21,378 nt of DNA from Bacilli bacterium (GCA_024683115.1 JAIKYM010000049.1:1-21378); one strand, 5' to 3'. Numbered from the stretch's first letter, positions 6,535-14,664 are shown. Notes: generated by a model not told the origin, from the sequence alone. Numbers and translations are program-made.

Positions 6535-7104
6535 TTAATTCTTGTTCTTATTTGTTCCAGTTTTTTTCTTATTATTCTTTAAGAAACCTTGTAAGCATTG
6601 AAGACTAGACTGATTATCAAAAGGATTACCATAACATAAGAAATAAATATTTTCCTTTCCATTTACTAATTTAATGAACTCTTCAATAGGAAGAATTGGT
6701 GTACCCTTTTTTGCTACAGCATTATTTATTCCATCAATCATTTCTGAAAAATAAGTAATAATATTTTCTCCATTTTCAATCCTATCAACAAAGGGACTAA
6801 CTACATGCAATAAACTTTCAACAGAATCCTTAACTGAATGCCATCCTGTTATTTCTAGCATTTCTCTTTTATTGGTTTTCAATGGAAATATATGACCTTT
6901 ATCATCAAAAGCAAATTTATCACCTGTTACAACATTCATATATAAATCTTCAACCTGATCTTCTGATTCATCTGCTGGTAAAAATATATATAATTCAATT
7001 GTCTCTCTATCATATAAAGTACCATATATATCTTGTACATAAGAATGTTCTATACCTAGATATGTTCTAAGAATTTGAACTCCTTCAATTAATTCAGTAG
7101 CCAT
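6535..7104 (-). CDS. Conserved-looking hypothetical protein with basic tail
   Basis: I do not recognise this 189-aa protein. It is soluble, without a signal peptide or membrane segment. Residues 1-80 are acidic and predicted beta-rich (for example YDRETIELYIFLPADESEDQ). Residues 85-150 look helical (SVKDSVESLLHVVSPFVDRI). The last 14 residues, KNNKKKTGTNKNKN, are strongly basic and might bind nucleic acid or be a disordered tail. The start is supported by AAAGGATG eight bases upstream. It has its own promoter, inside the end of the preceding gene, and a leader hairpin; thyA follows downstream. A functional link to thymidylate synthesis is only suggested by position. Confidence 0.75.
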   Translation of the reverse strand: MATELIEGVQILRTYLGIEHSYVQDIYGTLYDRETIELYIFLPADESEDQVEDLYMNVVTGDKFAFDDKGHIFPLKTNKREMLEITGWHSVKDSVESLLHVVSPFVDRIENGENIITYFSEMIDGINNAVAKKGTPILPIEEFIKLVNGKENIYFLCYGNPFDNQSSLQCLQGFLKNNKKKTGTNKNKN

Positions 7105-7120
7105 ATAATCATCCTTTAAA

Positions 7121-7149
7121 CAAAAAGAGATTGATAATAATCAACCTCT
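7121..7149 (-). terminator. Hairpin and U-tract between promoter and the 189-aa gene
   Basis: AGAGGTTGA and TCAATCTCT (arms 7141-7149 and 7126-7134, one G-U pair, loop 7135-7140) are followed by a U-run (7121-7126). It terminates the acyltransferase operon, but it also lies downstream of the promoter of the 189-aa gene, so that gene's transcripts must read through it. Confidence 0.75.
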
Positions 7150-7167
7150 CCTTTCTTCGTGCTTGTT

Positions 7168-7196
7168 ATTATAAAACTATTTATTAGGTATTTCAA
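7168..7196 (-). promoter_or_regulatory. Sigma-A promoter of the 189-aa gene, inside the acyltransferase 3' end
   Basis: On the minus strand TTGAAA (7191-7196), a 17-base spacer and TATAAT (7168-7173) are near consensus. The -35 lies in the last codons of the upstream gene and the hairpin lies downstream of it. Confidence 0.72.
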
Positions 7197-8028
7197 CAGG
7201 TGAATCTGCTCTTTCTTCTAATAATTTAGGATTTTCTAATATATATTCAAGAATCTTAAAAGCCTTGATCATATAAAAACCATCTGCTATTCTTTCATCA
7301 AAGTTTATACCAAACTTACATGATTTATACTTTACTTCTTTACCATCCACTATTTTTTCATCATCTTTAATAACACTTATAGATGTAATAGATGATGCAG
7401 TTCCAAAGTTTGTATTATTATGATAAATACTATCAGATTTAAATGTACCTAGATCCGTTACTATAGCTGATGAGAAGTATATATCATCCTCTTGTAAGCT
7501 CTTAGGTAGGATGCCTTTATCATCCATCCATTTTAAAGTGCCTACTAAAGGAACTCTTATTAAATTAGGTAATTTACCTAATGTATCAAGTACACCATTG
7601 GCACCCTTTAATTCCATCTTCTTACTTCTTAATAGATCTATTTTATCTTTAATCTTTTTAGATATAGTATCTATATTATCATCAGGAGCAACATCAACTA
7701 TAATCATTACTTCTTCAGAATCATCTTCAAATTCTACTTTAGCAACAAATGATATAGATACATTTGTATGTTCATACATATGTCTATTCTTAACATATCT
7801 ATTAAGCTTAGGTCTATTATATATTGTCTTAGCTAAAGCTAATAAGAACGCATGGAAATATGTTATCTTATCTCCTTTTACTTTTCTTTTATTAATATAA
7901 TCAACTAAATTAGTTACATCAATTGGTGTGTTAATAAATACATCTGCATCACATCTACGTGGTTTAAGATCTATCATTAATTGAGTCATTCCACCAATTT
8001 TGATTCTCTTTGAATTAATTCTTGCCAT
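7177..8028 (-). CDS. Stand-alone E2-type (2-oxoacid dehydrogenase) acyltransferase domain, catalytic His replaced
   Basis: This 283-aa protein matches the CAT-fold catalytic domain of dihydrolipoamide acyltransferases. Family elements are KITYFHAFLLALAKTIYNRP early, NVSISFVAKVEF in the middle, TDLGTF and the C-terminal FDERIADG at residues 243-250. It lacks the lipoyl and E3-binding domains of a true E2, and no E1 or E3 genes are nearby. The E2 active-site motif DHRxxDG reads DERIADG here, so the general-base histidine is Glu245, while the Asp and Gly are kept. Normal acetyl transfer by the E2 mechanism is therefore doubtful. The gene overlaps the acyl ligase upstream by 14 bases, which implies coupled translation and a joint role, such as moving an acyl group made by the ligase. 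Acceptor and acyl group are unknown. Confidence 0.82.
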   Translation of the reverse strand: MARINSKRIKIGGMTQLMIDLKPRRCDADVFINTPIDVTNLVDYINKRKVKGDKITYFHAFLLALAKTIYNRPKLNRYVKNRHMYEHTNVSISFVAKVEFEDDSEEVMIIVDVAPDDNIDTISKKIKDKIDLLRSKKMELKGANGVLDTLGKLPNLIRVPLVGTLKWMDDKGILPKSLQEDDIYFSSAIVTDLGTFKSDSIYHNNTNFGTASSITSISVIKDDEKIVDGKEVKYKSCKFGINFDERIADGFYMIKAFKILEYILENPKLLEERADSPVEIPNK

Positions 8029-9787
8029 TGTTTTCTCTCATTTCCTTAACCGCATCTTCTTTTAATTTCTTAAAATCTACTTTACCTATTAATGTCTTAG
8101 GTAATTTATCAAGCACTTCATATTCTTTAGGTACTGAATAAACTGCTAAATTCTTTTTGCAGTGTGCTATTAATTCATTCTTTAAATTATCATCAAATGT
8201 ATATCCTTTTTTCAATACTATAAATGCTTTAGGCACTTCCATCTTATATGGATGTGGAATACCAATAACTGATGCTGCTTCAACTGCATCGTGACTTTCA
8301 AGTACTTCTTCAATTTGCGAAGGATATACATTATAACCTGATGAAACAATCATACGTTTAAGTCTTTGTTTATATGTAACAAAACCATCTTCATCCATAG
8401 ATCCTATATCACCAGTATGTAACCAAATATTACCATCTTTGTGATGTCTTAGAGTTAAATTAGTTTCTGCTTCATTATTGTAATAACCTAACATTACTGT
8501 TGGGCCACATACACAGATTTCACCATCTTCACCATATGGCATTCTTTCATCTGTGTTAGGTTTAAATATACCTAAGTAAACACCAGGCCAAGGAATACCA
8601 ATTGTTCCTGGGTGTGATAAATCTCTTAAGTCAACACAACAAGCAGCTACTGCTTCAGTTAATCCATAACCTTGAATCATATTAGTTCTTGCTCCGTGTT
8701 GATGTAAGAATTCATTAATCTTTTCTACTCTTTGTTTACTTAAAGTATCTCCACCACCAATAACATATTTTAATCTTGATAAATCAACATCATCCATATG
8801 TTCATTCTTAGTTAAAGCTTCAAATAAAGTTGGAACTCCAACTAAAACTGTTGGTTTATGCTTAATTAATAATTCATGGAATGTATCAGCTTTAAATGTA
8901 GGAATAATAACTATCTCTGCTCCAACACATAGTGCATCATTAATAGATACTTCTAGACCAAATCCATGGAATATAGGCATGATGCCAAGTATTCTATCTT
9001 CCTTACATAAATCAGGATAAGCATTTAATGCAGCTATAGTAGAAGCATTAATGTTACCATTTGATAAAACTATACCTTTAGGTACACCAGTTGATCCACC
9101 TGATTGTAAGATCAATGCAGGTTCATCCTTAAGTGGTGTTTTATCATAGTAAATATCATGTTTTCTATATCTTAAGAACTTAGACCATTTCATGTATAAA
9201 TTCTTATCTAAATGTCCCTTAAATTGTTTATCACGAGATTTGAAATAATAACCTATCTTCATGAATATATTCATAGAATTAGCTGGAGATATAATTATTA
9301 CTCTTTCTACCTTTGTTTGCTTAATAATGGCATTAACATTCTTAATTGTTATATCTAATGCTATTAAATATTTTGTTTCATATGTATTAAGAGCATTCTT
9401 AATCTCATTTTGTGATAACAAAGGATGTAACATGTTAGCTACTGCACCTATCTTATTTAATGCATAGAAGGCAATAATAGCTTCAGGTACATTAGCTGAT
9501 AATATTGTAACAATATCAAATTTCTTAACACCCATTGTTAAGAATTTATCAGCTACATCATCAATCTTTTTAATGAAATCTTTATATTTAATATGCGTAC
9601 CAAAATAAGTTAATGCTATATTATCGTGGTAATCATATTTATTAATCTTCTTTAATAGATAATCATAGATATTCTCATCTTGTAATCTAATCTTCATGTG
9701 TTTTCTATCATAATATTTCTTCCAAGGTGCTTTAGGAGGTATTTTTATACCAATAAAACTTAGAAGTCTAAAATCGAATAATCCCAT
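8015..9787 (-). CDS. AMP-forming acyl-CoA synthetase/ligase family protein
   Basis: This 590-aa enzyme belongs to the ANL superfamily, which activates a carboxylic acid as acyl-AMP and then transfers it to CoA or another thiol. Motifs appear in order: the P-loop LILQSGGSTGVPKG (225-238), QGYGLTE (372-378), HTGD (457-460), the hinge RLKRMIVSSGYNVYPSQIE (475-493) and the catalytic lysine in PKTLIGKV (Lys569). The N-terminal 30 residues (LLSFIGIKIPPKAPWKKYY) could be an amphipathic membrane contact. Medium- or long-chain fatty acid is the likeliest substrate, but specificity cannot be read from the sequence. A strong GAGGAGG site lies 8 bases before the ATG. It is co-transcribed with the E2-type acyltransferase gene that it overlaps. 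Confidence 0.92.
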   Translation of the reverse strand: MGLFDFRLLSFIGIKIPPKAPWKKYYDRKHMKIRLQDENIYDYLLKKINKYDYHDNIALTYFGTHIKYKDFIKKIDDVADKFLTMGVKKFDIVTILSANVPEAIIAFYALNKIGAVANMLHPLLSQNEIKNALNTYETKYLIALDITIKNVNAIIKQTKVERVIIISPANSMNIFMKIGYYFKSRDKQFKGHLDKNLYMKWSKFLRYRKHDIYYDKTPLKDEPALILQSGGSTGVPKGIVLSNGNINASTIAALNAYPDLCKEDRILGIMPIFHGFGLEVSINDALCVGAEIVIIPTFKADTFHELLIKHKPTVLVGVPTLFEALTKNEHMDDVDLSRLKYVIGGGDTLSKQRVEKINEFLHQHGARTNMIQGYGLTEAVAACCVDLRDLSHPGTIGIPWPGVYLGIFKPNTDERMPYGEDGEICVCGPTVMLGYYNNEAETNLTLRHHKDGNIWLHTGDIGSMDEDGFVTYKQRLKRMIVSSGYNVYPSQIEEVLESHDAVEAASVIGIPHPYKMEVPKAFIVLKKGYTFDDNLKNELIAHCKKNLAVYSVPKEYEVLDKLPKTLIGKVDFKKLKEDAVKEMRENNGKN

Positions 9788-9811
9788 AATGTTATCCTCC
9801 TCACAAGTATA

Positions 9812-9820
9812 ATTATATCA
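9812..9820 (-). promoter_or_regulatory. Extended -10 promoter of the ligase/acyltransferase operon
   Basis: TGATATAAT on the minus strand is a consensus extended -10; no good -35 is visible at the right distance. Confidence 0.7.
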
Positions 9821-9859
9821 TATTTATATTACATAAGTAATAATACTTATTTTTACAAT

Positions 9860-9885
9860 AAAAAATCACCCCAAAATGGGATGAT
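9860..9885 (-). terminator. Terminator of the small membrane protein gene
   Basis: ATCATCCC and GGGGTGAT (arms 9878-9885 and 9865-9872, one G-U pair, loop 9873-9877) are followed by about six U. The hairpin touches the stop codon. Confidence 0.85.
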
Positions 9886-10469
9886 TATTGCAATTGACTG
9901 TTTAGTTTTTCGATATACTCTTCAACATTTAATTCAGGATGGCTCTTCTTATATTCATCAAGACTTACACTACCCAAATCACATATTTCAATTAAAATAG
10001 CTCCATCGAAATAAGGAATCTTATTATTAATTAAAGCATCTAAAGAATCAAACTCTTCCTTATTGAAATAATACTTATTACCTTTTACTCTTTCATCTTC
10101 AAAATTTGAATTTGTAAAGTACCAAGCTTGTAATTCATTCTTTTCAATTCCTTGATAAATATATAAATGGAAACCAGCTTCTAGTTTATTATCTAAACTA
10201 AATAACTCCTCACCTCTTAAATACTTAATTAAATCATCATAATAAATTAAGTAAAACAATGGATATGGATTTGGATGTTTTTTAGCTGCTATTAACTCAA
10301 ATACTATAATTAATATAGCAAATAACCAAATTACTCCAATTATAGAACACATAATAACAGCGTTATTTGGATCCCAATCCAATATTAAAACTATTGTTAA
10401 AACAACTGGAACAAATAATATTGCTAGTATTAAGGCTAATACATTATCTTTTTTAATTTTCTTTTTCAT
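9885..10469 (-). CDS. Two-helix membrane protein of unknown function
   Basis: I do not recognise this 194-aa protein. A basic start (MKKKIKKDN) precedes two membrane helices at about residues 9-30 and 36-61. A soluble domain of about 130 residues follows, rich in aromatic and acidic residues (for example DDLIKYLRGEELFSLDN and WYFTNSNFEDERVKGN). With two helices and a Lys-rich start, both ends are predicted inside the cell. An AAAGGG site lies upstream. The gene is monocistronic with its own promoter and terminator. It lies between the acyl ligase and the PlsC genes, but nothing ties it to lipid metabolism. Confidence 0.8.
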   Translation of the reverse strand: MKKKIKKDNVLALILAILFVPVVLTIVLILDWDPNNAVIMCSIIGVIWLFAILIIVFELIAAKKHPNPYPLFYLIYYDDLIKYLRGEELFSLDNKLEAGFHLYIYQGIEKNELQAWYFTNSNFEDERVKGNKYYFNKEEFDSLDALINNKIPYFDGAILIEICDLGSVSLDEYKKSHPELNVEEYIEKLNSQLQ

Positions 10470-10499
10470 TTTATCTAATCCCTTTCTACTATCATATTA

Positions 10500-10508
10500 A
10501 TTGTATCA
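10500..10508 (-). promoter_or_regulatory. Extended -10 promoter of the small membrane protein gene
   Basis: TGATACAAT on the minus strand is an extended -10; the -35 region is A+T-rich without a clear match. Confidence 0.6.
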
Positions 10509-10536
10509 TATATAAAACTTATATACTTATTTATAA

Positions 10537-10573
10537 ATATTAAAAAGCATAAACTTTACTCTATTTATGCTTT
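10537..10573 (-). terminator. Terminator of the exonuclease-plsC-plsC operon
   Basis: A perfect 10-bp hairpin AAAGCATAAA/TTTATGCTTT (arms 10564-10573 and 10544-10553) is followed by a U-rich run. The stop codon of the last gene lies in the loop. Confidence 0.85.
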
Positions 10574-11160
10574 CCTTCTTTAAGATTTTGTTTCATTAGT
10601 TTTTCTACTTCATGGTATAGTTTATCATTAGCTTCTACTAAAGACATATCGCCAACTTTAAATGGTTTACCATATCTAATAATAAGGTTCTTAGATCTAA
10701 ATTTGTAATCACCTGTTATACCAAATGGAACAATCATAGCATCAGTCTTTTGGGCCATCGAAACTGCTCCAAACTTAAACTCAAGTAAGAACTTATCTGT
10801 TTTATTTCTTGTTCCTTCTGGGAATATACCTATAGCTCCACCCTTCTTTAAGTGTTCTATAGCTTCTTCTTTAGATCCATTGTCTTTTACTTGTCTATTA
10901 ACTGATATACAACCTACACCCTTAAAGAACCATCTAGTCTTCCAACTATCAAAGTATTCTTTCTTAGCCATATACTTTATGAATCTTTTACATACAACTA
11001 TTGTCATACATTGATCATATAAATGCTTATGATTACCAGCTATGATTATTTGACCTTCTTTAGGTATATTCTCTTTTCCAATTACTTTTGGATTATAATA
11101 CCACATAAAAAATGGACCAAGTAAGAATCTACCTATTCTATATAACCAAGGCATCTTCAT
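10561..11160 (-). CDS. plsC: PlsC-type 1-acyl-glycerol-3-phosphate acyltransferase (second copy)
   Basis: PlsC enzymes acylate lysophosphatidic acid to phosphatidic acid at the inner face of the membrane. This protein, 199 aa from the ATG at 11160, has the catalytic HX4D motif AGNHKHLYDQ (residues 44-49), the acceptor-binding FPEGTRNK (from 113) and an N-terminal hydrophobic, aromatic segment (RFLLGPFFMWYY). The start at 11160 is chosen because AAGGAAG lies 8 bases before it; the GTG at 11169 falls inside that site. The start is six bases from the previous stop, which is the only TGA stop seen in the window. Tandem plsC genes in one operon suggest different acyl-chain or acceptor preferences, but I cannot tell which makes phosphatidic acid. 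Confidence 0.92.
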   Translation of the reverse strand: MKMPWLYRIGRFLLGPFFMWYYNPKVIGKENIPKEGQIIIAGNHKHLYDQCMTIVVCKRFIKYMAKKEYFDSWKTRWFFKGVGCISVNRQVKDNGSKEEAIEHLKKGGAIGIFPEGTRNKTDKFLLEFKFGAVSMAQKTDAMIVPFGITGDYKFRSKNLIIRYGKPFKVGDMSLVEANDKLYHEVEKLMKQNLKEGKHK

Positions 11161-11165
11161 TAGAA

Positions 11166-11729
11166 TCACTTCCTTAAATCTTCTATTGTATCTTTTAATC
11201 TATCTAATTCTTTATCTAAATCATTTCCTTTTACTTTAAAAGGTTCACCAAACTTAATAGTTAAATCTTTACCAAAATAATTACCAGATATAGCAAAAGG
11301 AATTATATTAGTTTTAGTATCATATGCTAGCTTTACTGCACCCATCTTAAATGGTAATAGTTTTCCCTTTTCTTTCTCTAATGTTCCTTCTGGAAATATT
11401 AATACAACCTTATCATCATCTAAATACTTCTTGGCTTCTATTATGCTTTCAGGTGACTTTCTAGATCTATCTACAGGTATTAATCCCATATGTTTCATGA
11501 TTAAACCTGTTGGAAACTTAAATAGTTCTTTTTTAGCTAAAAAATGAATTGGTCTTTTAGTTGAACTAATTAATAATATACAATCATGCATATGTGTATG
11601 AGTCCCAGCAAGTATTATCTTACCAGATGAAGGAATATTATCTAATCCTATATAAGTAGGTCTATGAAATAACTTAACGAATATTTTAATTAAAGGTCTA
11701 ACAATTCTATATAGCCTAGACTCTTTCAT
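11166..11729 (-). CDS. plsC: PlsC-type 1-acyl-glycerol-3-phosphate acyltransferase (first copy)
   Basis: This 187-aa acyltransferase has the HX4D motif AGTHTHMHDC (residues 44-49) and the FPEGT motif at 112-116. Its amphipathic N-terminus, YRIVRPLIKIFVKLFHRP, would dip into the membrane. It shares layout and length with the next gene but differs at many positions, so the pair is an old duplication. An AGAGGA site five bases before the ATG sits in the end of the exonuclease gene, which it overlaps by 14 bases. The TGA stop is followed two codons later by TAA in the same frame. Confidence 0.92.
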   Translation of the reverse strand: MKESRLYRIVRPLIKIFVKLFHRPTYIGLDNIPSSGKIILAGTHTHMHDCILLISSTKRPIHFLAKKELFKFPTGLIMKHMGLIPVDRSRKSPESIIEAKKYLDDDKVVLIFPEGTLEKEKGKLLPFKMGAVKLAYDTKTNIIPFAISGNYFGKDLTIKFGEPFKVKGNDLDKELDRLKDTIEDLRK

Positions 11730-12270
11730 TAGATTCCTCTAATATCTTATTATAAACAACATAATTAAGATCAACATCCTTTAAAGCACGATGTTCACCT
11801 TCTGTATCTAAATGATAGTATTCACTTAAAGTTTGTAGTTTATGATTAGGTACTTTATAACCTAATACTTGTCTAGCTATTCTTAATGTATCTACATAAT
11901 CATTTAGCATGTATTCACCAAAACATACAAATGAATAATGAGTTAAGAAACCAATATCAAATGTTATGTTATGCCCTAGAATAATATCATTTCCTAAGAA
12001 TTCCTTAAATTCTTTTAATACTACTTCAATAGGTCTTTGATCAACTAACATATCATTAGTTATATGAGTAATATTAATAATATTTTCAGGTATAGTCCCA
12101 TTTATTTTTATTAATGATTGATATGTATCAACAACTTTATTATCTCTTACTTTATAAGCAGCTATTTCAGTTATCTCTGCTTCAGTTGGTTTTAAGCCAG
12201 TTGTCTCAATATCTAAAAGTACATAATCACTTGGATTAACCATTAATTCCTTACCCATATAAGTATTCAT
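11716..12270 (-). CDS. DEDDh 3'-5' exonuclease (DNA polymerase III epsilon-like)
   Basis: This 184-aa protein is a compact DnaQ-like exonuclease that removes nucleotides from 3' ends with two metal ions. All three motifs are visible: ExoI DIETTGL (residues 20-26), ExoII HNITFD (100-105) and ExoIII HRALKD with His160 and Asp165. There is no polymerase, helicase or GIY-YIG domain attached. The ATG at 12270 is preferred because GGTGAT precedes it; the ATG at 12282 lies in the ribosome binding site. It is the first gene of an operon with two plsC genes, overlapping the next by 14 bases. The pairing of a nuclease with lipid acyltransferases is probably a shared promoter rather than a pathway. It could proofread, or process RNA or DNA ends. 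Confidence 0.9.
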   Translation of the reverse strand: MNTYMGKELMVNPSDYVLLDIETTGLKPTEAEITEIAAYKVRDNKVVDTYQSLIKINGTIPENIINITHITNDMLVDQRPIEVVLKEFKEFLGNDIILGHNITFDIGFLTHYSFVCFGEYMLNDYVDTLRIARQVLGYKVPNHKLQTLSEYYHLDTEGEHRALKDVDLNYVVYNKILEESNERV

Positions 12271-12287
12271 TACAATCACCATCTTTA

Positions 12288-12296
12288 ATTATATCA
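12288..12296 (-). promoter_or_regulatory. Extended -10 promoter of the exonuclease-plsC operon
   Basis: TGATATAAT on the minus strand lies about 18 bases before the chosen exonuclease start; the -35 is weak. Confidence 0.7.
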
Positions 12297-12319
12297 TATT
12301 AAATCAAATAAAAGATAAT

Positions 12320-12348
12320 AAAAAAACCTATAACAATGTTATAGGTTT
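12320..12348 (-). terminator. Terminator of the acidic 756-aa protein gene
   Basis: A perfect 11-bp hairpin AAACCTATAAC/GTTATAGGTTT (arms 12338-12348 and 12324-12334, loop ATT) is followed by a U-tract. It lies three bases after the stop codon. Confidence 0.93.
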
Positions 12349-12351
12349 ATC

Positions 12352-14622
12352 TTATCTATGGAATAATCTAGCAAAGAATCCTTTTTTCTTAGGCTTTTCT
12401 TCAGCAACTGTCTTACTATAATTATCTAAGATATCATCGATAGTTAATACTCTATCAGCAGTATTATTCTTTAATTGAGGAATAACATACTTTTGAATAA
12501 AGTCTATACCTTTCATCTTATCATCTTCAATATCAACGAAATCTTTATCAACAGGTACCTTAGCAATTAGATTTTCAACTTTGATATAATCAATTAACTT
12601 AGTTGTATTACCAGCTTGATCTATAACTATATCAGCAGCAGCATCTTCTGCGCTAATTATACCAGTATATTCACCAAGTAATCCCTCAATCTTACCTTGT
12701 TCATAAATACTACTAGTTAAATTATATGCTTCTTCATCAGTCATAACTTCAGCACTGCCAGTAATTGGTTTAATATCAATTTCACCAGTATTACCATTTC
12801 CATAGTTATTACCAAGATTTGCTTCAACTTCATCTTCACCTTCAACATCAACCTTGATAAATTCTTTAGGATCTACTTCAGAATATCCTTCAATAATTGG
12901 TTGAGCAGATTGTTTCTTAACATCATCAAATGTTTTAGTTTCAGCTTCTTCAACTGGTTCAGTTTCTACTTCTTCAGCAGAAACAGTTGGAATTTCTTTA
13001 GTATTTTCTTTAATTAAATCAACTAAATTATTTATTTGTTGTGTTTCAGATAAATCAACATATGATACAGAAAGTTCTGGTTCTTGATTAGAAGATACTT
13101 CAGAAACAGATTGTTCACTAGGTTCAACCTTTGTATCATCAACATAATCAAATGATTCAGACTCTACTGGTTCTTCAACTTTAATCTCTTGAGTAGCACC
13201 TAATAAATCTTCAATAGTATGTTGAGGAATAATAGGTTCTTCTACAACTGGTTCCATTGGAGGAACTTCAGGAGTTTGTTCATCAGGTTGTAGATTTTCA
13301 ACTGGTGCTTCTTGCTCAATTGGTTCTACCATTGGCTCAATAGTTTGTACTGGTTCCATTGGAGAATCTTCAGGAGTTGGCGCATTATTTTGTACTGGTT
13401 CAACAGTAGGCATAACTGCTACCTTATCATCATCTTCATTATCAAATCCAGCAAAGAACTCATCCTTTAAAAATTCACTCTTAATTCTTTCATCATCTTC
13501 ATAAATATCATATTTATGTTCATCTACTTCTTCAGTATAAGGTTCAGATTCTACTGATAACTCTAATACTTGTTCATCAGTAGGTACAACTGAAGTAACA
13601 GCTTCAATTGGTGCTAACTCAGTAACAGGTTGTACTACTTCTTCTTTTACTTTATTATTAGATTCTAATTCATAAATATTATCTAAGTTATAATTCTTTT
13701 CTTTAAGGTATAACATAATACCTTCTACTATATTATCTATTTCTACTTGACCAGCTTTTTCCTTAATAAAGTTTAAGGCTTTCTTTCTTCCTTCCCAAGT
13801 GCTTTCATATTCACCAAACTCTGGGGAACTCTTAATATAACTTTCTAAATAGTAATCTAAAGCATTTTCAATAGCAAATAATATTTCATCTAAAGAGGAT
13901 ACATATTTACCTTTTACTTCTTTAACTTCTATAGTACTAAATAAATCAAACCAGTTATGTCCAAGTTTTTCATCTGGTCTAGAAATCTTATCACTTAATT
14001 CAGTTAAGATTTCCTTTAAAGCATCACAAGTTCTATTTAGTTCTTCTTCACTTGTATATAAAACTATTGGATCAGTATATCCAAAGTTATTATTATCATT
14101 TATCATTCTAACATGCATCTTAAATGGAATGTCATTGTTAACGAAATCAGTATATATAGCACTTACTACATCAAAATAATTAGATGCATTAGAATTAACT
14201 ATAATTCTATAAGCTACATCACCCTTCATCTTTAGTTCTTCCACATTAGGGAACATATACTTAGAATTTAAGTTATAATACTTACCATCTTCAGAATAGA
14301 TAGTATCTTTTAAGTATCCCTTAATATTCTCACTAAAGTCAGGATTAGTCTTAATTTCTCTATATAGTTCTTCAAGAGAAGATAATCCAGCTAAGTCCAT
14401 GATAGATTGTCTATCTTTAACTAAAATAGCAGATTGTAGAGTCTTATTAACAAATTGTTCTTCTTTTTCGTAGTCAACAGGACTTATATTATTAGCATCC
14501 TCTGATGCCATTGAATAGAAACCTTCTGTATAGTTGCCAGATTCCATTAATAAGTCAATTAGATAACTAACTGCGTCTTTATCAATCATATTTACTGGTA
14601 CACTTAAATCTTTGTATTCCAC
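12352..14622 (-). CDS. Large acidic protein with disordered Pro/Glu middle and basic amphipathic C-terminus
   Basis: I do not recognise this 756-aa protein. Three parts are visible. Residues 1 to about 310 are a folded alpha/beta region; the stretch IPFKMHVRMI then YTDPIVLYTSEEEL faintly recalls HopA1-type domains, but this is only a hint. Residues about 315-610 are disordered and rich in Pro, Glu, Val and Thr, with loosely repeated MEPV, EEPV and EPVE units. Residues about 620-740 are folded again. The last residues, KPKKKGFFARLFHR, form a basic amphipathic tail like membrane-targeting tips. There is no signal peptide or membrane span. The start is GTG at 14622, eight bases after GGAAG; the GTG at 14631 abuts that site. 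It is monocistronic. A cytoplasmic membrane-associated scaffold is a guess. Confidence 0.8.
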   Translation of the reverse strand: MEYKDLSVPVNMIDKDAVSYLIDLLMESGNYTEGFYSMASEDANNISPVDYEKEEQFVNKTLQSAILVKDRQSIMDLAGLSSLEELYREIKTNPDFSENIKGYLKDTIYSEDGKYYNLNSKYMFPNVEELKMKGDVAYRIIVNSNASNYFDVVSAIYTDFVNNDIPFKMHVRMINDNNNFGYTDPIVLYTSEEELNRTCDALKEILTELSDKISRPDEKLGHNWFDLFSTIEVKEVKGKYVSSLDEILFAIENALDYYLESYIKSSPEFGEYESTWEGRKKALNFIKEKAGQVEIDNIVEGIMLYLKEKNYNLDNIYELESNNKVKEEVVQPVTELAPIEAVTSVVPTDEQVLELSVESEPYTEEVDEHKYDIYEDDERIKSEFLKDEFFAGFDNEDDDKVAVMPTVEPVQNNAPTPEDSPMEPVQTIEPMVEPIEQEAPVENLQPDEQTPEVPPMEPVVEEPIIPQHTIEDLLGATQEIKVEEPVESESFDYVDDTKVEPSEQSVSEVSSNQEPELSVSYVDLSETQQINNLVDLIKENTKEIPTVSAEEVETEPVEEAETKTFDDVKKQSAQPIIEGYSEVDPKEFIKVDVEGEDEVEANLGNNYGNGNTGEIDIKPITGSAEVMTDEEAYNLTSSIYEQGKIEGLLGEYTGIISAEDAAADIVIDQAGNTTKLIDYIKVENLIAKVPVDKDFVDIEDDKMKGIDFIQKYVIPQLKNNTADRVLTIDDILDNYSKTVAEEKPKKKGFFARLFHR

Positions 14623-14655
14623 AAGACTCACTTCCCTATCTTAAAACTTAATATA

Positions 14656-14664
14656 AGTATACCA
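14656..14664 (-). promoter_or_regulatory. Extended -10 promoter of the acidic protein gene
   Basis: TGGTATACT on the minus strand is an extended -10; no clear -35 is seen. Confidence 0.6.

Noticed and set aside
6434..7149. Riboswitch or T-box upstream of thyA or the 189-aa gene
   Set aside because: The leaders are too short (about 70 bases or less) for known classes, and only a single hairpin with a U-tract is visible.
7511..7900. Plus-strand open frame opposite the E2-type acyltransferase gene
   Set aside because: It is antisense to a recognisable gene; its hydrophobic composition is that expected from the opposite strand of A+T-rich coding sequence.
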